Source: an uncultured Flavobacteriaceae bacterium
Lineage (GTDB): Bacteria; Bacteroidota; Bacteroidia; Flavobacteriales; Flavobacteriaceae
Direction of reading: 5' to 3'
DNA length: 63,715 nt
Assembly: GCA_913052585.1 (NCBI GenBank)
Contig: CAJXEB010000006.1
Location: forward strand, 1-63,715
Position 1 is the first letter of the stretch. Every line of letters starts with the position of its first letter. Made by a program: the position numbers and the translations under genes. Positions 35,378-42,691 of the stretch are shown here, piece after piece. The notes beneath the pieces were generated by a model. The model saw only the letters and a program-made list of their open reading frames with translations, was not told the origin of the DNA and did not search any database.

Positions 35378-36454
35378 TTAAAAAGTTTCTCCTGATTCCT
35401 TTAACTTTTCGGTATTGTTTACCAATTGCAATTCATCAATTATTTTTTGAATATCACCATTTATGATATTACCTAAATCATATAATGTTAGATTAATTCT
35501 ATGATCAGTAACTCTACCTTGAGAATAATTATAGGTTCTAATTTTAGCACTACGGTCTCCACTTGTTACCATAGAACCTCTTTTAATAGCATCTTCTGCT
35601 TGTTTTTTAGCTAATTCTAAATCATACAATCTAGAACGAAGCACTTTAAAAGCTTTCTCTTTATTTTTATGTTGAGATTTTTGATCCTGACACTGTGCTA
35701 CTAATCCAGTTGGTGTGTGTGTTAACCGTACCGCCGAATAAGTAGTATTTACCGATTGCCCTCCTGGACCTGAGGAACAAAAATAATCCACACGTACATC
35801 TTTCATTTCAATTTGCACATCAAACTCTTCTGCTTCTGGGAACACCATAACAGTTGCAGCACTGGTATGAACTCTACCTTGTGTTTCAGTTTGTGGAACT
35901 CTTTGAACTCGATGCACTCCTGCTTCAAATTTTAAAACCCCATAAACATCATCTCCATTAATTTCCAATTGAATTTCTTTAAAACCACCATTAGTACCTT
36001 CACTAAAATCTACTACACTCGTTTTCCATCCTCTTCCTTCACAATACCTGGTGTACATTCTAAAAAGGTCTCCAGCAAAAATACTCGCTTCATCTCCTCC
36101 AGCTCCTGCACGAATTTCCATCACAGCATTTTTAGCATCTTCTGGATCTTTTGGGATTAATAAAAACTTAATTTCCTCATCTAATTCTGGAAGTCGGCCT
36201 TTAGCTTCATCCATTTCCATTTTTGCCATTTCAACCATTTCGGCATCACTACCGTCAGAAATAATTTCTTCAGCTTCATTAATATTATCTGTCAACGTAA
36301 CATATTCCTCACGTTTATCCATTAATAATCTTAAGTCTTTATATTCTTTATTTAATTGAATATAACGCTTTTGGTCTGTAATTATATCTGGTTGAATGAT
36401 TAAATCACTTACCTCATCAAAGCGTTGTTTTACTATTTGAAGTTTTTCTAACAT
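35378..36454 (-). CDS. prfA: Peptide chain release factor 1
   Basis: The 358-aa protein is of normal RF1 length. It has the catalytic GGQ in [13 protein letters not shown] near residue 230. The stop-codon recognition region [18 protein letters not shown] has PQT where E. coli has PAT. It terminates translation at UAA and UAG. It is the first gene of the prfA-pyrF-btuF-like operon, with a TAGATTTG box 18 bases upstream. Confidence 0.96.
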   Translation of the reverse strand: MLEKLQIVKQRFDEVSDLIIQPDIITDQKRYIQLNKEYKDLRLLMDKREEYVTLTDNINEAEEIISDGSDAEMVEMAKMEMDEAKGRLPELDEEIKFLLIPKDPEDAKNAVMEIRAGAGGDEASIFAGDLFRMYTRYCEGRGWKTSVVDFSEGTNGGFKEIQLEINGDDVYGVLKFEAGVHRVQRVPQTETQGRVHTSAATVMVFPEAEEFDVQIEMKDVRVDYFCSSGPGGQSVNTTYSAVRLTHTPTGLVAQCQDQKSQHKNKEKAFKVLRSRLYDLELAKKQAEDAIKRGSMVTSGDRSAKIRTYNYSQGRVTDHRINLTLYDLGNIINGDIQKIIDELQLVNNTEKLKESGETF

Positions 36455-36471
36455 AAAATTTTATTGTCTTA

Positions 36472-36479
36472 CAAATCTA
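36472..36479 (-). promoter_or_regulatory. -7 box of the prfA operon
   Basis: TAGATTTG on the minus strand matches TAnnTTTG. Confidence 0.5.
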
Positions 36480-36547
36480 CAATCTTTCTAATTACTTAAG
36501 TAAACAGAATAAGAAAAACTAAGTCCTTCTTTTTTAGAAAATGTTAT

Positions 36548-37726
36548 TTAATAAAGGAACTCTCCAAATTCACTTTTAATAGTCAACTTTTTTGTTTCTG
36601 AAGCTTCTACCCTTCCAACAACCTTTGCATCTACATTAAAAGATTTAGAAATTTCGATGATATCATCTGCTATTTCTTGAGGAACATATAATTCCATACG
36701 ATGTCCCATATTAAATACTTGGTACATTTCTTTCCAATCCGTCTCACTTTCCTCTTGTATTAATTTAAATAAAGGTGGTACTTCAAATAAATTATCTTTT
36801 ATAATATGAAGATTTTTTACAAAATGAAGAATCTTAGTTTGAGCCCCACCACTGCAATGAACCATTCCATGTATCTCTTTATTAGTAAATTTTGAAAGGA
36901 TGTTTTTAATAATTGGAGCGTACGTTCTCGTTGGTGACAGCACCAACTTTCCAGCATCCAAAGCAGTATCATCAACTGAATCTGTTAATTTTTTAGATCC
37001 TGAATATACCAAGTCTTCTGGAACTTCTTGATCAAAACTCTCTGGATATTTTTTAGCTAAATATTTATCAAAAACATCGTGACGTGCAGAAGTAAGCCCG
37101 TTACTTCCCATACCTCCATTATATGTTGTTTCGTATGTAGCTTGCCCAAAAGATTCTAAACCAACGATTACATCTCCAGCTTTAATGTTCGCATTATTGA
37201 TTACATCACTACGTTTGATTCGAGCTGTTACGGTAGAATCTACAATTATGGTTCTTACCAAGTCTCCTACATCTGCAGTTTCTCCACCAGTTGAGTGAAT
37301 AGTTACTCCGAATTCTTTTAAGTCTTTTAGTAATTCTTCAGAACCATTTATAATAGCAGAAATTACCTCACCAGGAATTTTATTTTTATTACGACCTATA
37401 GTAGAAGATAACATAATATTATCTGTTGCACCCACACATAATAAATCGTCAATATTCATAATTAATGCGTCTTGCGCTATCCCTTTCCAAACAGATAAAT
37501 CCCCTGTTTCCTTCCAGTACATATAAGCTAATGAAGATTTTGTTCCTGCACCATCTGCATGCATCACCAAACAATAATCAGCATCACCAGTTAGATAGTC
37601 GGGAACAATTTTACAAAATGCTTGAGGAAACAATCCTTTATCTACATTTTTAATAGCATTATGCACATCTTCTTTTGAGGCAGAAACACCTCTTTGTGCA
37701 TATCTCTTTGAAATTTCTTGGTCCAT
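36548..37726 (-). CDS. purM: Phosphoribosylformylglycinamidine cyclo-ligase (AIR synthase)
   Basis: The 392-aa enzyme is of the longer Bacteroidota form and makes AIR from FGAM and ATP in purine synthesis. Recognisable parts are MHADGAGTKSSLAY (ATP/phosphate region), NIDDLLCVGATDN, HSTGGETADVGD and MVHCSGGAQTKI. The C-terminal MGHRMELYV segment follows. It is a single gene between the prfA operon and the glnN terminator. Confidence 0.94.
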   Translation of the reverse strand: MDQEISKRYAQRGVSASKEDVHNAIKNVDKGLFPQAFCKIVPDYLTGDADYCLVMHADGAGTKSSLAYMYWKETGDLSVWKGIAQDALIMNIDDLLCVGATDNIMLSSTIGRNKNKIPGEVISAIINGSEELLKDLKEFGVTIHSTGGETADVGDLVRTIIVDSTVTARIKRSDVINNANIKAGDVIVGLESFGQATYETTYNGGMGSNGLTSARHDVFDKYLAKKYPESFDQEVPEDLVYSGSKKLTDSVDDTALDAGKLVLSPTRTYAPIIKNILSKFTNKEIHGMVHCSGGAQTKILHFVKNLHIIKDNLFEVPPLFKLIQEESETDWKEMYQVFNMGHRMELYVPQEIADDIIEISKSFNVDAKVVGRVEASETKKLTIKSEFGEFLY

Positions 37727-37755
37727 AATATCAAAATATTACTGCAAAAATAGTT

Positions 37756-37789
37756 AAAAAAAAGTCGCTCAATAATTATTAAGCGACTT
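37756..37789 (-). terminator. Terminator of glutamine synthetase III gene
   Basis: AAGTCGCT (37762-37769) pairs with AGCGACTT (37782-37789), and an inner AT stem extends it. On the minus strand a run of at least seven T follows. Confidence 0.8.
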
Positions 37790-37809
37790 ATATAAATTCT
37801 TATTAAAGT

Positions 37810-39996
37810 TTATTTTAACATGATCATTTCTCGATACTTAGATAATGGCCAAAGTTCATCATCGACCAATAATTCTAATTTATCACAATGATATCTTATT
37901 GTATCAAAATATGGCTTAACTTTTTCACAATAAGCTTCTGCACACTTCTCTGAAGAATCAATTTTATTAGCTTTTTTGCGTTCTTCAATCATATCGGTAA
38001 TACCCATATTAATTTTTTCGATATGCTCAGAAATTTTCTCTATCAGTTTTAATTGCTCTTTTGATAACCTCTTAAAGTCACTACCATAAATATCTTTTAA
38101 CCCTTGGACATTTTTAATTAAAACATTTTGATACTTAATAGCTGTAGGAATTACATGATTTCTTGCAATATCTCCAAGCACTCTTCCTTCAATTTGAATA
38201 CGCATGCTGTATTCTTCTACTTTAATTTCATAACGAGCTTCAATTTCTACTCTGCTCATAATGTTAAGTTCTTCATATAAAGCAATAGTTTTTTCAGCTA
38301 CTTTTGCTTTTAAAGCTTCTGGAGTACTTCTATGATTACTAAGCCCTCTCTTTTTTGCTTCTATTTCCCAGGCTTTTCCATAACCATCCCCTTCAAATCT
38401 GATACGCTTAGAGTCTTTAACATACTCTCTAAGTACATTAAAAATCGCATCATCTTTTTTCATTTCCTTTTCTTCAATAAGCGTATCCACACTTTTCTTA
38501 AATTCTATTAATTGTTTTGCAACAATAGCATTTAACACTGTCATTGGCGTAGCACAGTTCGCAGTAGACCCAACAGCTCTAAACTCAAACTTATTACCTG
38601 TAAAAGCAAATGGAGATGTTCTATTACGATCCGTATTATCTAATAATATTTCAGGTATTTTTCCAACTACATTTAATTTAAGATCTGTCTTTTCTTCTGG
38701 AGACAATTTACCATTAGTTACTTTCTCTAACTCATCTAATGCTTTTGTAAGCTGAGTTCCAATAAATACAGAAATAATAGCTGGCGGCGCTTCATTAGCG
38801 CCTAAACGATGATCGTTATTAGCACTTGCAATAGAAGAACGCATTAACTCTTCGTAATCATTTACAGCCTTAATTGTATTGATAAAAAACGTTAGAAACT
38901 GAAGGTTACGCTTTGGAGTTTTACTAGGACTTAATAAGTTAATCCCCGTATTGGTACTTAGAGACCAATTATTATGTTTTCCACTTCCGTTAATTCCTTT
39001 AAATGGTTTTTCATGAAACAATACTTTAAAATGGTGTCTCTCTGCAACTTTTTCCATTATATCCATTAATAAGGAATTATGATCAACTGCAAGATTGGCT
39101 TCTTCAAAAATCGGAGCTAATTCAAATTGATTAGGAGCCACTTCATTATGTCGTGTTTTAACAGGAATACCTAATAACATGCATTCTGTTTCTAAATCAC
39201 GCATATAATCCAATGCCCTAGTAGGAATAGATCCAAAATAATGATCGTCTAATTGCTGACCTTTTGCAACTTCATGACCCAACAGGGTTCTACCTGTTAA
39301 CGTTATATCTGGCCTAGAAGATGCCATAGCCTTATCTATAAGAAAATATTCTTGCTCCCAACCTAAGGTTGCTATCGTTTTGGTAACATTTTTATCAAAA
39401 TACTTAGCTACTGAAGTTGCAGCAGTATCCAAAACTTGTAATGACCTTAACAATGGTGTTTTATTATCTAATGCTTCTCCTGTATAAGAAACAAAAACTG
39501 TCGGTATACAAAGTGTTGTACCGTATATAAATGCAGGTGACGTCGGATCCCAAGCGGTATAACCTCTTGCTTCAAAAGTATTTCTAATTCCACCATTTGG
39601 AAAACTAGATGCATCAGGTTCTTGTTGCACTAGTTGTCCACCTCCAAATTTTTCAATTGCTTGGCCATCTTCTGTAGTTTCAAAAAAAGCATCATGCTTT
39701 TCGGCAGTAGACCCAGTTAAAGGCTGAAACCAATGCGTATAATGTGTCGCACCTTTTGTTATTGCCCATTCTTTCATTCCTGTTGAAATGTGATCAGCGA
39801 TATTTCGATTAATTTTTGAACCATTAACAGTGGCATCAATCACACTATCATAAGAATCTTTCGTTAAAAACTGACGCATCGCCAATTCATTAAAAACGTT
39901 TTTTCCAAAAATTGAAGAACGTCTTGCTGGTTCTTCTACCGGAATAGGTTTTCTACTTAATGCTTCATTGATTGCCCGAAATCTAAGAGTTGCCAT
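37810..39996 (-). CDS. glnN: Glutamine synthetase type III
   Basis: The 728-aa enzyme has the length and layout of GSIII. It shows FGKNVFNELAMRQFL, HWFQPLTGSTAEKHDAF, LGWEQEYFLIDK (metal Glu residues), KTRHNEVAPNQFELAP and GSGKHNNWSLSTNTGINLL. The ATP-binding GANEAPPAIISVF and the ENTDRNRTSPFAF-like DNTDRNRTSPFAFTGNKFE follow. It makes glutamine from glutamate, ammonia and ATP. It is monocistronic with its own terminator. Upstream are a TATTTTTG box and two phased G-rich repeats that may be operator sites. Confidence 0.97.
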   Translation of the reverse strand: MATLRFRAINEALSRKPIPVEEPARRSSIFGKNVFNELAMRQFLTKDSYDSVIDATVNGSKINRNIADHISTGMKEWAITKGATHYTHWFQPLTGSTAEKHDAFFETTEDGQAIEKFGGGQLVQQEPDASSFPNGGIRNTFEARGYTAWDPTSPAFIYGTTLCIPTVFVSYTGEALDNKTPLLRSLQVLDTAATSVAKYFDKNVTKTIATLGWEQEYFLIDKAMASSRPDITLTGRTLLGHEVAKGQQLDDHYFGSIPTRALDYMRDLETECMLLGIPVKTRHNEVAPNQFELAPIFEEANLAVDHNSLLMDIMEKVAERHHFKVLFHEKPFKGINGSGKHNNWSLSTNTGINLLSPSKTPKRNLQFLTFFINTIKAVNDYEELMRSSIASANNDHRLGANEAPPAIISVFIGTQLTKALDELEKVTNGKLSPEEKTDLKLNVVGKIPEILLDNTDRNRTSPFAFTGNKFEFRAVGSTANCATPMTVLNAIVAKQLIEFKKSVDTLIEEKEMKKDDAIFNVLREYVKDSKRIRFEGDGYGKAWEIEAKKRGLSNHRSTPEALKAKVAEKTIALYEELNIMSRVEIEARYEIKVEEYSMRIQIEGRVLGDIARNHVIPTAIKYQNVLIKNVQGLKDIYGSDFKRLSKEQLKLIEKISEHIEKINMGITDMIEERKKANKIDSSEKCAEAYCEKVKPYFDTIRYHCDKLELLVDDELWPLSKYREMIMLK

Positions 39997-40029
39997 ATAA
40001 TATACTTTTAGTTAATACTATTAAAAGCA

Positions 40030-40037
40030 CAAAAATA
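40030..40037 (-). promoter_or_regulatory. -7 box of glnN
   Basis: TATTTTTG on the minus strand matches TAnnTTTG, 34 bases before the ATG. Confidence 0.5.
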
Positions 40038-40053
40038 CTACTTTTATTAAAAG

Positions 40054-40119
40054 ACCCCCTATTTTTTTATTAGATTTTAAAAAAAAACAAGTTTTTTTAT
40101 CAACACCCCCTGTTTTTTT
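40054..40119 (-). promoter_or_regulatory. Two phased G-rich repeats upstream of glnN (candidate operators)
   Basis: On the minus strand AAAAAAACAGGGGGT (40105-40119) and AAAAAAATAGGGGGT (40054-40068) differ at one of 15 positions and lie 51 bases apart, five helical turns. The near one falls at about the -33 region. The far one is enclosed by the inverted repeat ATCAACA/TGTTGAT. Confidence 0.5.
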
Positions 40120-40155
40120 GTTGATAGCTTGAGTGTAATTTACTCAAAAGTTATA

Positions 40156-41121
40156 TTAATCGAAATTTAGGAAGATTAAGCCCATAAAAATGGTATATCC
40201 AATAAATAGAATAATTCCTTTATACCTAGTTAAAATAAAACGTTTGGGAAGTTGTGCCAATATATAGATGGTAGCAGAAAAACATATCATCCAAATAACA
40301 TCTGTTAACACTAAAGACATACTAGACTCTAAAACAGTAATTGGATGTATGATAGCAGTAATACCTAAAACAGATGCAATGTTAAAAATATTTGAACCAA
40401 TAATATTACCTATTAACAATGCCTTTTCATGTTTTAAGGCAGCAGCCACAGAGGCTGCTAATTCAGGTACACTTGTTCCAATTGCAATCATAGTTACTGC
40501 AATAACACGGTTACTTACATCAAAATAACGAGCAACATTAACCGCTCCTTTAACTAACAATTCACTTCCACCCCATAATGCAGTTCCTCCTATTAATAGC
40601 CAAATAAAAATTTTAACATTAGAGGTAATTTCCACATCGCCTTCAATAGGGTTTTTAGCCTTTTTAATCTTTCTATTTTTTTGAGCTTTTCTAATTAACA
40701 TCCATAAATAAACAGCTAACGCAAGGATTAATCCAACTCCTTCTGTTCTTCCTATACCATTTCCAAATTTTAAAATAAAATACAAGGCCACAGAAAACAA
40801 CATCATTACAGGCCAATTAAATCTATAAAAATCTTTATCTAAAAACAATGGAGAAATGATAGCAGTTATTCCTAAAACCAAACCAATATTTGCAATATTA
40901 GATCCAACGACATTTCCTAAAGCTATAAAGGGATACCCATCTAAGGCGGCTTGAACACTTACAAATAATTCTGGAGCAGAAGTAGCAAATGAAACTACTG
41001 TTAACCCAATTACCATTCTTGATAAATGAAATTTTAATGAAATCGCTACAGACGAACGAACCAAAAACTCACCTCCTATTACCAACAAAGTCAATCCCAA
41101 TAGGATAAAAACAATATTCAT
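40156..41121 (-). CDS. Calcium/sodium antiporter (YrbG/CaCA family)
   Basis: The 321-aa protein runs from the ATG at 41121 (an ATG two codons earlier is possible). It has ten membrane helices in two inverted repeats, each with the CaCA ion-binding motif: VSFATSAPELFVS plus ALGNVVGSNIANIG in the first half, and AIGTSVPELAASV plus LIGNIIGSNIFNIA in the second. It exchanges Ca2+ for Na+ across the inner membrane. It is a single gene. Confidence 0.95.
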   Translation of the reverse strand: MNIVFILLGLTLLVIGGEFLVRSSVAISLKFHLSRMVIGLTVVSFATSAPELFVSVQAALDGYPFIALGNVVGSNIANIGLVLGITAIISPLFLDKDFYRFNWPVMMLFSVALYFILKFGNGIGRTEGVGLILALAVYLWMLIRKAQKNRKIKKAKNPIEGDVEITSNVKIFIWLLIGGTALWGGSELLVKGAVNVARYFDVSNRVIAVTMIAIGTSVPELAASVAAALKHEKALLIGNIIGSNIFNIASVLGITAIIHPITVLESSMSLVLTDVIWMICFSATIYILAQLPKRFILTRYKGIILFIGYTIFMGLIFLNFD

Positions 41122-41227
41122 ATACATTAATATTATGTCGCGAAGATACTATTTAAAACACATTTTAAGAATTCAGTAAATACTAATCGCTACTAAAAAA
41201 AATTAAATCCAACCAAATTCAGAAAAA

Positions 41228-41260
41228 TCTCATTTTATACTATTAGAATGAGACTTTTTT
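41228..41260 (+). other. Hairpin with T-tract in front of the 50-aa gene
   Basis: TCTCATT (41228-41234) pairs with AATGAGA (41247-41253) and CTTTTTTT follows. It looks like an intrinsic terminator, but no plus-strand gene precedes it. It could act as a 5' attenuator of the small gene or be the end of an unseen RNA. Confidence 0.4.
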
Positions 41261-41278
41261 TATTTGTATTTTTAAAGC

Positions 41279-41431
41279 ATGGAAAAGACATTTTTTAAAT
41301 CACTTGCTAAAATTAACAAGATGCTACTACCCAGTTTTACTAAAAAACGATTGGATTTAGCTACAGCAAAGAAATGGCAATTGGCATTATTTGGATATCG
41401 TCTATGGGTAACTAAAAAAGCTTTGAATTAG
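41279..41431 (+). CDS. Small conserved basic protein (50 aa)
   Basis: This short ATG-to-TAG frame encodes 50 residues: MEKTFFKSLAKINKMLLPSF at the start and a C-terminal WQLALFGYRLWVTKKALN. It is basic and amphipathic. From memory, similar tiny proteins (LAKINKxLLPSF...) are common in Flavobacteriaceae and sometimes carry the misleading label SsrA-binding protein. I find no functional motif. The start ATG is unambiguous. Confidence 0.6.
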   Translation: MEKTFFKSLAKINKMLLPSFTKKRLDLATAKKWQLALFGYRLWVTKKALN

Positions 41432-41466
41432 AAATATTTTTTTTTAATTTTGCAAAAAAATAAACT

Positions 41467-42012
41467 ATGATTAAGAATTTAATACTATTATCAATAACAG
41501 TTTTTCTTTTTGGATGTAATCAAAATAAAGAAAAATCGAAAAGCGTTAATAATACAACTTCAAATAATAAATCAATAATCTTCACGGATTCTACTACCAC
41601 AAATAAAGTATATAAACATGATGAAATTATCAGCATCAATAGATTTGCATGCCATAAAAAAGATTCAACGTTAATTACTGGAGAGGTGAAATATTTTCAT
41701 GAAAATGGACAAGTAAAACAAGTAAAAACCTTCAAGGACGGCAAATTAGACGGGGCTCGTATATTATGGGATTTAAACGGTCAATTAACACAAGAAGGAG
41801 CTTTTAAAAATGGAAAAAACATAGGCACTAGAAAAGCATGGTATGACAATGGTCAATTAAGAGCTGAAGCAACTTATAAGGATGGTGTATTAGATGGCTC
41901 TAAAAAAGGATGGTGGAAGAATGGTCAACTAAAGTCCGAATCTAATTATAAACTTGGCAAACTAGATGGTGTTAAAAAAACATATACAGAAGAAGGTATT
42001 TTAAAAGAATAA
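41467..42012 (+). CDS. MORN/YwqK-repeat lipoprotein
   Basis: The 181-aa lipoprotein has lipobox FLFGC (Cys17), a Ser/Asn/Lys-rich linker, and then five or so repeats of about 24 residues (VKYFHENGQVKQVKTFKDGK, ILWDLNGQLTQEGAFKNGK, AWYDNGQLRAEATYKDG, GWWKNGQLKSESNYKLGK). These are MORN-like variants named after the YwqK antitoxin family. That name is historical and no toxin is nearby. Its location is probably the outer membrane. Confidence 0.88.
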   Translation: MIKNLILLSITVFLFGCNQNKEKSKSVNNTTSNNKSIIFTDSTTTNKVYKHDEIISINRFACHKKDSTLITGEVKYFHENGQVKQVKTFKDGKLDGARILWDLNGQLTQEGAFKNGKNIGTRKAWYDNGQLRAEATYKDGVLDGSKKGWWKNGQLKSESNYKLGKLDGVKKTYTEEGILKE

Positions 42013-42072
42013 AAAATATTTAAGGATGGTAAAATTAATAATTTCACCATCTATTCTATGTACTTGCAAATA

Positions 42073-42108
42073 AAAAAAAGGAGTTACGTTTCTGTAACTC
42101 CTTTTTTT
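42073..42108 (+). terminator. Terminator of the MORN-repeat gene
   Basis: AAAAAAAGGAGTTAC pairs with GTAACTCCTTTTTTT around GTTTCT, about 60 bases past the stop codon. It is preceded by another hairpin (42024-42051). Confidence 0.85.
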
Positions 42109-42150
42109 ATTTGTAATCATATTAAGGCTGACTATGTCCTTATCATTGAA

Positions 42151-42233
42151 CTCCGTTTTGAAAATTAAAAACCCGTACATATTTTCAAGCGAGCTTGATT
42201 TTACGTAGGGTTTTAAAACTTATTTGTGACCTC
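42151..42233. repeat. Palindromic dispersed repeat, copy A
   Basis: The centre reads TTCAAGCGAGCTTGA, flanked by AACCCGTAC and the diverged GTAGGGTT arm. About 80% of positions match copy B at 53131-53214. Weaker inverted similarity extends outwards to about 42128-42272. It lies between the convergent MORN-repeat and DUF6686-like genes and fills most of the 313-base gap. Confidence 0.75.
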
Positions 42234-42325
42234 AAGCGGACAGAGTTCAAACTTTTTAGACAAGGATATTGTGCTAATAACCTCTAAATCAGCTAATATG
42301 ATGATACTATCAAATTAAAAAATTA

Positions 42326-42679
42326 TTAATTCAAAAACAAAGTATAATCAATATCTAATACAGTAAGACTATCGTTTACTTTTTTTGTGTTCTCAGATAA
42401 TAAATCTTTAAAGGAATCTAACTCTGACCGATTGAATAACATCGATAGACCACTATGTAATGTATTGATTACTACTTTTCGTTTTATAGGCATTGAATCA
42501 TATTTCGTTTCCCAATACTCAACATCTATTTCTGAAACATACTTTTGAAAAGATAACATGTCTTGTTTTCTTAGTTCCAGATAGATGTTATTAAAGGTCA
42601 GATGATATATTTTACATTCTTCACAAAAGGAAAGCTGACCATTACAATTTTTAGCGATAGTTTTAATTTGATGACACAT
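42326..42679 (-). CDS. Small protein, DUF6686-like
   Basis: The 117-aa soluble protein starts MCHQIKTIAKNCNGQLSFCE with a Cys-rich first part (C2, C12, C19, C22). ECKIYHLTFNNIYLELRKQD and the later WETKYDSMPIKRKVVINTLH follow. I believe this is the DUF6686 family, often found beside iron/heme uptake genes. The Cys cluster could bind a metal, but this is not shown. It is the last gene of the heme operon, 12 bases after the PepSY reductase. Confidence 0.65.
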   Translation of the reverse strand: MCHQIKTIAKNCNGQLSFCEECKIYHLTFNNIYLELRKQDMLSFQKYVSEIDVEYWETKYDSMPIKRKVVINTLHSGLSMLFNRSELDSFKDLLSENTKKVNDSLTVLDIDYTLFLN

Positions 42680-42691
42680 TAAAGTTTCTTT

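Noticed and set aside
41467-42012. Toxin-antitoxin system based on the YwqK family name
   Set aside because: The protein is a lipoprotein with MORN-like repeats and there is no toxin gene next to it. The family name is historical.
42024-42051. Hairpin GATGGT.../...ACCATC after the MORN-repeat gene as main terminator
   Set aside because: The stem is good but has no T-tract. The following hairpin at 42073-42108 is the better terminator.
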